From NCBI GenBank assembly GCA_902771595.1, contig CACXXH010000003.1, positions 1-64,000 on the forward strand: DNA of 64,000 nucleotides, written 5' to 3'. A program made the position numbers and the translations under genes. The notes below the pieces were generated by a model. That model was not told the origin of the DNA. It searched no databases and worked only from the letters and a program-made list of their open reading frames with translations. Origin of the DNA: Fibrobacter succinogenes. GTDB lineage: Bacteria > Fibrobacterota > Fibrobacteria > Fibrobacterales > Fibrobacteraceae. Of this stretch, positions 8,952 through 16,898 are shown one piece after another. Numbering within the stretch: the first letter of the stretch is position 1; the number at the start of each line of letters is the position of its first letter.

Positions 8952-9944
8952 TTATTCCGCCTTGCTGTCCTTCCATGCGAAGAAGTTCGCGAGCACCGTG
9001 CCGCTGATGGAGTGGTAGATGCAACTCAACGCGCAGGGGACCACGCAGAGTGCCGCTTCGGGATGCAGCGCGAGGTTTTCGGGATTGGCGAAGAAGCTTG
9101 CCGCGAGCACGGTCGCCATGCCTGCGTTCTGTACGCCCACCTCGATCGCGATGGTGCGTTTCTTTGCGGTGTTGAACTTGAACAGCCTGCCCACGCTGTA
9201 GCCCAGCACGTAGCCGAGCGCGTTGTGGCAGAACACGACCGCGAGTACGAGGAAGATGAGGCTGAGCCCGTGCTCGAAGAGTTGCGGACGCACGGTCACC
9301 ACCACGCCGCCCACGATAAGCATGAGCCCGATGACGCCGACCGCCGGCATGTTGGACTGGATTTCCTTGAATACGGCGCGGTGACCGAGGAATACGTTGA
9401 GCAGGAAGCCGATGGTCACCGGGAGGATGGTGACGTAGAGGATGTTGAGGAACATCCCGACGGCGTTAACGTTGATGCTCGTGTCGGCAAGCCACAAAAC
9501 GAGCAGCGGGGTCATGATGGGCGCAAGCAGCGTGGAGACGGTCGTCATGCCCACGGAGTAGGCCACGTCGCCTTTTGCGAGGAAACTCATGATATTGCTG
9601 GAGACGCCGCCCGGGCAGCAGCCCACGAGGACGATGCCCACGGCGAGGTAGGGGTCGAGCCCGAAAACTTTCGTGAGCGTGAAGGCCACCAGCGGCATGA
9701 TGGTGTACTGCGCGACGGCCCCGAGCAGAATGTCGAGCGGGCGCTTGAACAGGATCTTGAAATCCTGCACGGAGAGCGTGAGCCCCATGCTCAGCATGAT
9801 GATGCCGAGGATGACCGAGGATACGTTCCCGTGGACCCAGCCGAATGCTACGGGGAGGAAGAATGCGACGATTGCGCTTGCGATGACGAACGGGGAAGCG
9901 TAGGATGAGAGAAAGTGGCACACAGCCCGAATGATCTTGGACAT
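8952..9944 (-). CDS. Bile acid:sodium symporter (BASS) family transporter
   Basis: A 330-residue inner-membrane carrier with about nine or ten hydrophobic segments. Family signatures are present: CCPGGVSSNIMSFLAKGD in the first crossover region and EVGVQNAGMA in the second, which form the sodium sites in this fold. Relatives carry bile acids, pyruvate, pantothenate or other organic anions; the substrate cannot be told from sequence. Start at 9944 sits 6 nt after a TATATT box, with no Shine-Dalgarno. It is upstream of dapF on the same strand, but 240 nt containing operator-like sites separates them. Confidence 0.88.
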   Translation of the reverse strand: MSKIIRAVCHFLSSYASPFVIASAIVAFFLPVAFGWVHGNVSSVILGIIMLSMGLTLSVQDFKILFKRPLDILLGAVAQYTIMPLVAFTLTKVFGLDPYLAVGIVLVGCCPGGVSSNIMSFLAKGDVAYSVGMTTVSTLLAPIMTPLLVLWLADTSINVNAVGMFLNILYVTILPVTIGFLLNVFLGHRAVFKEIQSNMPAVGVIGLMLIVGGVVVTVRPQLFEHGLSLIFLVLAVVFCHNALGYVLGYSVGRLFKFNTAKKRTIAIEVGVQNAGMATVLAASFFANPENLALHPEAALCVVPCALSCIYHSISGTVLANFFAWKDSKAE

Positions 9945-9950
9945 GCTTAA

Positions 9951-9956
9951 AATATA
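9951..9956 (-). promoter_or_regulatory. -10 box of the BASS gene
   Basis: TATATT on the minus strand, 6 nt before the ATG at 9944. Part of a pattern seen at ten or more operon starts in this window. No clear -35. Confidence 0.4.
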
Positions 9957-9980
9957 GTGAAAAAAGGATTGTTGAGCTAC

Positions 9981-10700
9981 TTAATGCCTTATTGGGTATA
10001 GGCGTATTTTGTCGAGGTCGGGTAAAAACTTCTGCAAGTCGCTAGCGGGGAATGGCTTGCCGTGCGCAGGGTAGATTGTTTTGGGGGCCGCGGCGAGAAT
10101 CGCTTGCCACGACTGCTTGAATTGCTGCAGGTTCTCTATCCAGATGATGACGCGCTTTTGGCTCGGGAAATTGTTCATGGCGGCGTCACCGCAGAAGAGC
10201 TTGTCGCTAATTAATAGCGAGATGTGGTCTGCCGTGTGGCCTGGAGTTTCGAGAACTTTGAAAGGAAGGTTCAAGCTGCGGAATTCTTCGGAATCCGTGG
10301 TGATGAGGCGTGGCAGAAATTCATCGCAGATGGCGGGGAACTTGTGTTCGCCTTTGCCGCACAGCGCGAGAATTTTGCAGAACAGGAACGCAAGTCGGCT
10401 GGAACATCCGCCTTCAAATGAATTCTGGCCTTTTTTGAGCCGCTCGATGGCTTTGGGGTGCAGGATGACCTTCGCGTCCGTGGCGGCGAGGATCTCGTTC
10501 AAGAATCCGGCATGGTCGTCATGCGCATGCGTGAGGAAAACGTAGCGGATGTCTTTTGAATTTATGCGGCGTTGTTTTAGTTTGTTTGAAAAACGCCTGA
10601 AGCCGCCTTCGTAACCGGTGTCAATGAGGATGTATCCGACTTCCGTGGAAATCAGGTAGTTGTTGACGACACGGCTTCCGAGGTTGAAAATCTGGGTCAT
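9981..10700 (-). CDS. Metallo-beta-lactamase-fold hydrolase
   Basis: A 239-residue cytoplasmic hydrolase with the zinc motif THAHDDHAGF near residue 55 and a second metal ligand in TPGHTADH near residue 155, followed by FCGDA and a late His in YPAHGKPF. These are the ligands of glyoxalase II-like members. The N-terminus (NYLISTEVGYILIDTGYEG) is typical of small stand-alone family members. Substrate unknown. It lies 36 nt upstream of the BASS gene on the same strand; no operon partner defines a role. Confidence 0.88.
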   Translation of the reverse strand: MTQIFNLGSRVVNNYLISTEVGYILIDTGYEGGFRRFSNKLKQRRINSKDIRYVFLTHAHDDHAGFLNEILAATDAKVILHPKAIERLKKGQNSFEGGCSSRLAFLFCKILALCGKGEHKFPAICDEFLPRLITTDSEEFRSLNLPFKVLETPGHTADHISLLISDKLFCGDAAMNNFPSQKRVIIWIENLQQFKQSWQAILAAAPKTIYPAHGKPFPASDLQKFLPDLDKIRLYPIRH

Positions 10701-10746
10701 GCTTTTTCGACGCTCTTTGTCATTGGGGGGTGCCTTTTGGTAAAGG

Positions 10747-11211
10747 TCACTTGTTTTTTTTGCGATTCTTCAAGCACGCCTTTTGCTTTTTACGGGCGTG
10801 TTTCTTGAAATCTTTAACCATTTTCCAAAGGACCGTTTTGGGGACTAGAATGGTATATGCTGGTCCGGTACTTAGTTTGTTGGATAACGTTGCGGTGGAA
10901 TCCATGACTCCGCAATAATCAAAGAGCCAGAATTTGTCGCCGACGTCGTGAGCAGACGTAATGGAAATGGCATCGTCGTAGCAGCAATGCTCGATATTGC
11001 CTGCACAAGTGCAGCCGCAAAGGTCTGGTATTTTCGGGATGGTGAATTCACCCTTGCTCCACCGGGCATACAGGGAATCGTCTATCGCCTGGATTTTCTT
11101 CTGCAGGGAAGGGTCCGACGATATGTCGCACTTTTGCCCGCCAAAATGCAGTGCCGGCTCGGCATTTATGCAACATGCCAGAAGGAGGATTGTTTTCAGA
11201 ATCGATTTCAT
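10747..11211 (-). CDS. Cys-rich exported protein of unknown function
   Basis: 154 residues with an N-terminal hydrophobic signal (MKSILKTILLLACC...) and then at least nine cysteines, including a CGCTCAG cluster and a CC pair. Cysteine pairs suggest disulfides outside the cytoplasm; the Cys pair at the end of the signal could also be a lipobox. The last 30 residues are very basic (KKHARKKQK...KNRKKNK). I do not recognise a family. Base composition is visibly lower in GC than the neighbours. Confidence 0.6.
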   Translation of the reverse strand: MKSILKTILLLACCINAEPALHFGGQKCDISSDPSLQKKIQAIDDSLYARWSKGEFTIPKIPDLCGCTCAGNIEHCCYDDAISITSAHDVGDKFWLFDYCGVMDSTATLSNKLSTGPAYTILVPKTVLWKMVKDFKKHARKKQKACLKNRKKNK

Positions 11212-11229
11212 CTCAAGAAGAATTATAGT

Positions 11230-12078
11230 TTAATTCTGTTGGCGGGAGACATTCTGTTTGAAAAAAGCCTTGATATAGGCTTGTACTTGCTTGACAGATA
11301 GCGGGGTATTGCCACTTTCAAAGGTGACGATAAGGTTCTTGCCGAGGATGTAGCCGCTGGCAGCGTAGTGCGAAATTTTCTGAATGGCATTTTCGGTGTA
11401 GTCCGGGTCACCCATGAGTCCGAAGTGCTCCCAGATGATTTCTTCGCGTGAGGTCGTGTTGAGGCAGGTGAAATCCGGATAGAGCGTGCCCCAGCCCTTG
11501 ATGCTGGTGGGGTATTCGTACCGGAAGGGAATGCCTGCGCGATTGAGCGCTTCCGCGATGATGACTTCGGATTTCGAGCGGACGCGTACGCCCGTGCTCG
11601 TGAAAAATTCCGGGGCGTTGATTTCGAAAGGCTTGCCGGTGTAGGGAAGGTGCTGCCATGTTGCGATGAATTCTTCGTCGGATTCGCGGATGGGCGTTAC
11701 AAGGGCGCGGCGGCCGGGGTGTAGCCCCGTGAACGCGGCGTCGATTTCTTCGGGATGGTAATTCTCCGTCAGGTTGTCGAGTGCGGTGATTTTCCTGCCG
11801 ATGATGCGTGCGACTGCCGCGTTGTAATCGCGTTGCGCGATTGCCGCCGCTTTGCGGATTTCTTTGCGGGGGAGGTATTTTCCCTTCGTGTCCCCGCGCT
11901 CCGAGATGATGTAATACTGGAAGGAGTTCTTGTGTGGTTGAGCTCGCAGCAAGCCCTTCGGTGCTTTCTTCAATGATTTTTGGAGATTGTCCAGGCATGT
12001 TTGAAGTTCCTGCTTGCGTGTGTCGGCAAGTTCGGTGATGTTGTCTAGCAGTACCTTCGGCTGCTGAGGATTGTTCAT
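11230..12078 (-). CDS. PD-(D/E)XK nuclease-like protein
   Basis: 282 residues. The C-terminal half carries a nuclease-fold pattern: RSKSEVIIAEALNRAGI (acidic residue on the first helix), then LYPDFTCL, then EEIIWEHFGLM, matching the E...PD...E-x-H order of PD-(D/E)XK-like proteins found singly in many gut bacteria. The N-terminal 140 residues are basic with a coiled-coil look. Start is firm: GGAGG lies 6 nt upstream. A terminator-like hairpin is just upstream, and beyond it the inverted-repeat array at 12296-12612. Function is unknown; nuclease activity is inferred from the motif pattern only. Confidence 0.7.
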   Translation of the reverse strand: MNNPQQPKVLLDNITELADTRKQELQTCLDNLQKSLKKAPKGLLRAQPHKNSFQYYIISERGDTKGKYLPRKEIRKAAAIAQRDYNAAVARIIGRKITALDNLTENYHPEEIDAAFTGLHPGRRALVTPIRESDEEFIATWQHLPYTGKPFEINAPEFFTSTGVRVRSKSEVIIAEALNRAGIPFRYEYPTSIKGWGTLYPDFTCLNTTSREEIIWEHFGLMGDPDYTENAIQKISHYAASGYILGKNLIVTFESGNTPLSVKQVQAYIKAFFKQNVSRQQN

Positions 12079-12090
12079 TTTTACCTCCGT

Positions 12091-12128
12091 AAAAAAGAAA
12101 GGCTACGCGGAACGGCTTTCCTGCGTAG
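12091..12128 (-). terminator. Terminator-like hairpin in the leader of the nuclease-like gene
   Basis: Minus-strand stem of 10 bp with one bulge (12103-12128), then a T-rich tract (12091-12102), ending next to the GGAGG of the 11230-12078 gene. It may stop transcripts coming through the repeat array or act as an attenuator. Confidence 0.5.
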
Positions 12129-12245
12129 CAAATCAATAAACGATGTCGACAGCAATATACAAAATTCCGCATTGAGAAATTTTTTGCGTGGGCGCAGATT
12201 TCTGCGGGGCAATATTTTGAGGTGAGGATATTCCGCGGTGAATTT

Positions 12246-12279
12246 AGGGCGTGATAAGGGCGAATATAGGGCGTAATAA
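12246..12279 (+). repeat. Degenerate half-copies of the array motif
   Basis: AGGGCGTGATAA (12246-12257) and AGGGCGTAATAA (12268-12279) resemble the GGGGCGTATAAA arm of the array that begins 17 nt further on. No opposite arms are seen, so they look like decayed or single half-sites. Confidence 0.5.
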
Positions 12280-12295
12280 GTGCTAATTTGGGGTT

Positions 12296-12612
12296 GGGGC
12301 GTATATATTGCTTGTTTTGTGGCGTTTTATACGCCCCGTTTTCAATTTGCAAACGAAAATGCGGGGAAAAATAGGCCCGAAATCGAGGGTGGGGCGTATA
12401 AAGTGGGCTTTTTGCAGAAATTTATACGCCCCGTAAGCGGGGGAGAGTATTACGATTGGGACAAAAGTGAGTTCAGGGGCGTATAAATGAGCTCTTTCTT
12501 GTTGTTTTATACGCCCCGGCCACGTTTTTACACCTCAAAAGAGTGTTAGTTTGTGTGTAATATAGCCGCAGGGGCGTATAAAACGGGACGATTTGCCGGA
12601 TTTATACGCCCC
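12296..12612. repeat. Array of four 42-bp inverted-repeat units
   Basis: Units at 12296-12337, 12391-12432, 12476-12517 and 12571-12612. Each is exactly 42 bp: arm GGGGCGTATAAA, 18 bp of unrelated sequence, then arm TTTATACGCCCC. The only arm deviation seen is TATATA at the end of the first left arm. Start-to-start spacing is 95, 85 and 95 bp, close to whole helical turns. Inter-unit sequences (53, 43 and 53 bp) are unrelated. The array is noncoding and fills the gap between a nuclease-like gene and a lipoprotein gene, with terminator-like hairpins at both outer edges. It could be clustered protein-binding sites or four hairpins in one RNA. It is not CRISPR, because each unit is a palindrome and spacers lie inside it. 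Confidence 0.9.
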
Positions 12613-12645
12613 GATGCCCATTTGCTTCGTCTTGCGGGCTTTTTT

Positions 12646-12667
12646 CCCGCGCTGCGGGCCTTTTTTT
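12646..12667 (+). terminator. Plus-strand terminator at the right end of the repeat array
   Basis: CCCGC-gct-GCGGG followed by CC and seven T. No plus-strand gene lies upstream, so it would end a transcript that crosses the inverted-repeat array. It overlaps the stop codon of the minus-strand gene at 12666. Confidence 0.5.
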
Positions 12668-13724
12668 ACTCGCCGTAACTGTATGGGGCGTGCACGGTGA
12701 TGACCAGGCTGTCGGTCTTGAACGAGCCCTGGTTCCCGAGACGGAAGGTTGCTTGCCAGATGTTAAAGAATCTTGAGTCTGAGGCGCGGTAGGCCTTGTC
12801 GGCTTCGTAGTTGTTCTTGATGCGCGAAGTCGAGAACATGTCGGCGATGGCGACGTCTTGGGGCAGGTCGGTCGCCGTGAAGTGCAGGCAGCCTATATCC
12901 TTATGCTCCCATCTTCTGGGGAGGATGTAGAGCGTGTCTCCGTTGCATTTTTCGGGTGATTCGGCCATGTAGAAAGGACAGTCGTTTTTCTTGAGGGCCT
13001 CGCGCCGGGTAGAATCGTCCATCCATTCGGGGCATGAGACGCATTTGTAGGTGGTATCGAGATCGTAGTCGTATTCATAGCTTGCGATAGAACATTTTTC
13101 GATGGTCTCGAACTCGGTGTCGTCTGGAAGTTGCGACCTGTCGAAGTTCGTGTCGAGCGTGTAGCCCTCTAGCGTGTCAAGCCCCTCGGGGAACGAGAAG
13201 TAGGCCGTATCGTGGTCGCCGGCAGAAACCTTATGGTATATCTTTGCGTACAAATTAAGGTCTATGTCAAACTTTTTCTCTTCGCCTTTTATGTCGACGA
13301 GGGTGAAACGTAAATGGTTGTCGCCATCGGGGTCGATGCTCATGCCATAATTGTAATGCCTGTTGTAGTAATCAAAAGGCGGCATGTTTCTAATAGAATC
13401 GCTGTCACCCACCTTGATTTTCGTGACGCATGCGGGGTGTACCGAATCCGCGCTCTCGTTCTCGAGTAGCTTGCAATCGAGCGTTTCCAGGTGCACGTTT
13501 GTGATGGAGTCTGTTGCGGTGAACGAAATCTGGAGTGTCGTTGGACGGTGCAACATTTCGGCTGCGGGGAGGCAAGTATGGTCTTCGCAGTAGTTGTAGA
13601 CCGGGTCCATTCCCAAAAAGCGGCCTTCGTCGTCTACGAGAATGAGGTTTCCGTTGGCGTCACAGGCCCCGAGAATGATGGCGGCAATTGCGGCCGCTGA
13701 AAATATGGCGATTTTCTTGCGCAT
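12666..13724 (-). CDS. Lipoprotein of unknown function
   Basis: 352 residues with a signal sequence ending in the lipobox LGAC near residue 20, so it is probably a lipid-anchored envelope protein. The mature part is acidic and rich in Asp, Tyr and Cys, with repeated D-x-D segments and spaced cysteine pairs (YNYCEDHTCLP; TYKCVSCPEW), suggesting an extracytoplasmic beta-rich fold with disulfides. I recognise no catalytic motif or named family. It is alone on its strand, separated from purA by a divergent promoter region. Confidence 0.7.
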   Translation of the reverse strand: MRKKIAIFSAAAIAAIILGACDANGNLILVDDEGRFLGMDPVYNYCEDHTCLPAAEMLHRPTTLQISFTATDSITNVHLETLDCKLLENESADSVHPACVTKIKVGDSDSIRNMPPFDYYNRHYNYGMSIDPDGDNHLRFTLVDIKGEEKKFDIDLNLYAKIYHKVSAGDHDTAYFSFPEGLDTLEGYTLDTNFDRSQLPDDTEFETIEKCSIASYEYDYDLDTTYKCVSCPEWMDDSTRREALKKNDCPFYMAESPEKCNGDTLYILPRRWEHKDIGCLHFTATDLPQDVAIADMFSTSRIKNNYEADKAYRASDSRFFNIWQATFRLGNQGSFKTDSLVITVHAPYSYGE

Positions 13725-13993
13725 ATCGGAAAATTAACAAAATAGGGGTCATGAAGGCCGTAATTGCGCCAACTACCTGACAAGGCGCAAGAATGCGGGA
13801 TGGAATGGCCTCAGGACGGGTTCTTTTGTCTAAATCCGGCTGCAGGCCGCAAACCGCAAATGGTTCTTTTGCTATCTTTATGACGAAAAAGGGCGCGGGG
13901 AAGTTCCCCGCGTTGCAATTTCGTGTTTAAACAGTAATCGACCCGCGGGCGGCCTGCCAAGGCTGTGCTCCAGGTCACAAAAATGAAGGATAT
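13725..13993. other. Divergent intergenic region upstream of purA
   Basis: No gene seen. It holds a 7-bp perfect GC stem-loop (13894-13900 with 13906-13912) without a following T-run, and two copies of GGTTCTTTTG (near 13824 and 13862), the second close to a TATCTT -10-like box. The hairpin would lie in the purA leader. I could not match it to a known riboswitch. Confidence 0.4.
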
Positions 13994-15369
13994 ATGGCAA
14001 ATCGTGTTGTAATCGGCTCCCAGTGGGGCGATGAAGGAAAGGCGAAGGTTGTGGATTTCTTGACGCTCGATGCGGATATCATCGTGCGTTTCCAGGGCGG
14101 CGCGAACGCGGGCCACACCGTCGAGGTGGGCGACCAGAAGTTCGTGTTCCACCTGATTCCCTCGGGCATCATGCACCAGGACAAGATTTGCGTCATCGGT
14201 AACGGTGTCGTGCTCGACCCCATCCAGACGCTCGCCGAGATTGCCGACCTCCACACGAAGGGAATCAATGTAACGGTGTCGTGCTCGACCCCATCCAGAC
14301 GCTCGCCGAGATTGCCGACCTCCACACGAAGGGAATCAATCCCGAAGGCCGCCTGTTCATCGCGAACAACGCCCACGTGGTGCTCCCGTACCACTCCACG
14401 CTCGACAAGGCGAAGGAAAAGAAGGCGGGCAAGGCCGCTATCGGTACTACGGGCCGCGGTATTGGTCCCTGCTACAGCGACAAGGTGAACCGCATCGGCG
14501 TGCGCGTGGGTGACCTCATGGACGAACGCGAACTGCGCCCCCGTGTCGAGGCTATGGCGAAGGTCCACAACGAAGAATTTACCGTCATGTACGACGTTCC
14601 GGCGATTGACCCCGAAGTGGTCATCAAGGACTACCTCGAACTCGGCCAGAAGATCAAGCCGTTCGTCACCGACGTGAGCGAGATGCTCTACAAGGCCGTG
14701 AAAGCCGGCAAGCGCCTCGTGTTCGAAGGCGCCCAGGGCACCATCCTCGACGTGGACCAGGGTACTTACCCGTTCGTGACCTCCAGCAACACGGTCGCGG
14801 GCTACGCGAGCTGCGGCGCGGGCGTCGGACCTACGGCCCTGGACGAAGTCTGGGGCGTGGTGAAGGCTTACACGACCCGCGTGGGCAACGGCCCCTTCCC
14901 GACGGAACTTTTGGACGAAACGGGCGACACGCTCCGCAAGATCGGTAACGAATACGGTGCCACCACGGGCCGCAACCGCCGCTGCGGTTGGTTCGACGCT
15001 CCGGTTGTCCGCAAGGCAGCCGTGGTGAACGGCCTTACGCACCTCGCCATCACCAAGCTTGACGTGCTCGACACCTTCGACACGGTGAAGATCTGCACGC
15101 ATTACGAATGCGACGGCGAAAAGCTCGAGTTTATCCCGAACCAGCTGTCGAAGGTTGGCCGCTGCACTCCGGTGTACGAGGAACTCCCCGGCTGGAAGCA
15201 GGACACGACCAAGTGCCGCACTTACGACGAGCTCCCGGAGAATGCAAAGAAATATTTGCAGCGCATGGCTGAACTTCTCGACGTAAAAATTGGTATGATT
15301 TCTATTGGAGCCAAGCGAGACCAGAGCATCGTCATAGATGAAGGCCTCGCTAAGGGGCTGGGACTTTAA
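13994..15369 (+). pseudogene. purA: Adenylosuccinate synthetase, frame-disrupted by a 71-bp tandem duplication
   Basis: Catalyses the GTP-dependent joining of IMP and aspartate to adenylosuccinate, the first committed step to AMP. The N-terminal part ([11 protein letters not shown], then QGGANAGHT and HLIPSGIM) reads normally to residue 92. A perfect 71-bp duplication (14199-14269 repeated at 14270-14340) then shifts the frame; the rest continues intact from the second copy to 15369 with [24 protein letters not shown] and NRRCGWFDA. Removing one copy restores a full-length enzyme. The GTP loop has GDEGKAK where most relatives have GDEGKGK. AAGGA precedes the start. PurA is rarely dispensable, so assembly error is the simplest explanation. 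Confidence 0.9.
14199..14340 (+). repeat. Perfect 71-bp tandem duplication inside purA
   Basis: Bases 14199-14269 are repeated without mismatch at 14270-14340. 71 is not a multiple of three, so the reading frame is broken. It is either a fresh slippage event or a misassembled junction. Confidence 0.97.
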
Positions 15370-15384
15370 AAAAGGAGGAAGGAT

Positions 15385-16098
15385 ATGGTGGACGCCACTA
15401 TTCTTGGACTGCTGAAAGGAGTCGAGCTCTTCTCGGAACTGACCGAAGAGCAAATTGGGATGCTCGCCGATTTGGTGGTGTCTCAGAACTTCAACCGCGA
15501 CGAGACTGTCGTGCTCGAGGGTGACGATTCGGTACAGGCCCTGTACCTTATCGCTTCGGGCTCGGTGCAGGTCTACATGACCGGCGTCGACGGCCGCGAG
15601 ACGATTCTCAGTTTCTTGGAACGTGGCGACTTCTTCGGTGAGATGTCGCTCATCGACGGCGAACCGAGGTCTGCCTCGGTGCGTACCGTGACCGATGCGC
15701 AGATGCTCATCATCCACCGCGAGTCCTTCCTCAAGCTCATCCGCCAGTCCCCCGAGATTGCGATGGGTCTCCTGAGCGAACTCAGCAAGCGCCTGCGCAA
15801 GGCGAACCGCCAGATCGGGTCCTTGTCCACGATGTCCGTGAGCGGGCGCGTGGCGGGCACACTCCTCAATCTCATGGAAGAACGCGGCGTGCGCATCCAT
15901 ACCGACAACGGCAACATGGTGACGGTCATCCACAACCGCCCGACCCAGCAGCAGCTGGCCGACATGTCGGGTACGACCCGCGAGACCGTGAGCCGCATCT
16001 GCTCCTTGCTGGTGAAGACGAACGCGATTGCCATGACCGGCAAGGACATCGTCATCTTCGACGAAGGCGCCCTGCAGGAAAAGGCTACCAAGGGGTAG
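15385..16098 (+). CDS. Crp/Fnr family transcriptional regulator
   Basis: 237 residues. An N-terminal cyclic-nucleotide-binding beta-barrel (about residues 10-125, with GDFFGEMSLIDGEPRSASV as phosphate-binding cassette) precedes a C-terminal winged helix with recognition segment TQQQLADMSGTTRETVSRI. The R in the cassette's PRSAS matches cAMP-binding members, so a cyclic nucleotide ligand is plausible. No cysteines arranged for an FNR cluster are seen. It starts 16 nt after purA behind a strong AAAGGAGG site and is probably co-transcribed with it. Target genes are not evident. Confidence 0.92.
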   Translation: MVDATILGLLKGVELFSELTEEQIGMLADLVVSQNFNRDETVVLEGDDSVQALYLIASGSVQVYMTGVDGRETILSFLERGDFFGEMSLIDGEPRSASVRTVTDAQMLIIHRESFLKLIRQSPEIAMGLLSELSKRLRKANRQIGSLSTMSVSGRVAGTLLNLMEERGVRIHTDNGNMVTVIHNRPTQQQLADMSGTTRETVSRICSLLVKTNAIAMTGKDIVIFDEGALQEKATKG

Positions 16099-16119
16099 TT
16101 TCCCGACTTTCCGGTAATT

Positions 16120-16893
16120 ATGGACAAAGTAAAATCCTTTCTCAAGAAACTGTTGCACTGGCTTAAGAACTCAGTGATTGTCAAAGCCATTATCGTTTGG
16201 GTAATCGGCCTTGTAATTCTTGCAATTGTCGTAGATAAAATCGTGCTGCCTATTTTTGCGGGCTCCTTCACGAGTACGGGCGAAGTCCCGGCGCTTGAAG
16301 GCCTCTCGGCTGAAGCGGCGCAGGCAAAACTCGATTCTGCCGGATTCAAGTATGAATGGCTCGAAGAGGGCCGCTACAATTCGCAGGTGCCCGCGGGCAT
16401 GGTGCTCGTGCAGATGCCGGCCGCCGGTCGCATCGCGAAGCTCGGGCGTACCGTAAAGCTCACGAAGAGCCTCGGTATCCGCGAAGTAGAAATTCCGGAC
16501 CTGCGCGGCAAGAGCCAGAAGCAGGCCGAAATCTCGCTCACCCGTGCCGGCCTCGTGCAGGGCGAAATCGTGAAGGGCGCTCATGCGAGCATCCCGCGCG
16601 GTGTCGTCATCCGTACGGACCCGATGGCGGGCAACAAGGTTCGCCTGGGCGACACGGTCAAGGTCGTGATATCCGCCGGTGCCACGACGGGCAAGGTCAT
16701 GTTGCCTTCGTTCGAAGGCGAGATGATCGACAACGTCTACCAGAAGCTCGAACAGCTCGGATTCCGCGTCGGCAAGATCAAGCGCGTGAAGGGCGAGAAT
16801 GGCGAAATGCCGGGTACGGTGCTCGAGACTGCACCGAAGGAAGGTGATTACCTCAAGCCCGATACCAAGATCGACTTCATTGTAGCGGATTGA
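16120..16893 (+). CDS. Membrane-anchored PASTA-repeat protein
   Basis: 257 residues. A short cytoplasmic stretch and one transmembrane helix (about residues 17-47) are followed by three PASTA domains outside the membrane, recognisable from repeats such as VEIPDLRGKSQKQAEISLTRAGL and VMLPSFEGEMIDNVYQKLEQLGF. PASTA domains bind muropeptides or unlinked peptidoglycan in Ser/Thr kinases and PBPs, but no kinase or transpeptidase domain is attached here, so this looks like a stand-alone cell-wall-sensing or scaffolding protein. It sits 21 nt after the Crp-type regulator and immediately before a TPR lipoprotein. Confidence 0.88.
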   Translation: MDKVKSFLKKLLHWLKNSVIVKAIIVWVIGLVILAIVVDKIVLPIFAGSFTSTGEVPALEGLSAEAAQAKLDSAGFKYEWLEEGRYNSQVPAGMVLVQMPAAGRIAKLGRTVKLTKSLGIREVEIPDLRGKSQKQAEISLTRAGLVQGEIVKGAHASIPRGVVIRTDPMAGNKVRLGDTVKVVISAGATTGKVMLPSFEGEMIDNVYQKLEQLGFRVGKIKRVKGENGEMPGTVLETAPKEGDYLKPDTKIDFIVAD

Positions 16894-16898
16894 TTTTT

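Noticed and set aside
12296..12612. CRISPR array
   Set aside because: Repeats are 12-bp arms in inverted orientation with the unique sequence inside each palindrome, unit gaps are unequal, and there are no cas genes.
13894..13912. Purine riboswitch or terminator before purA
   Set aside because: A single GC stem without a T-run or the conserved purine-aptamer junction; not enough to name.
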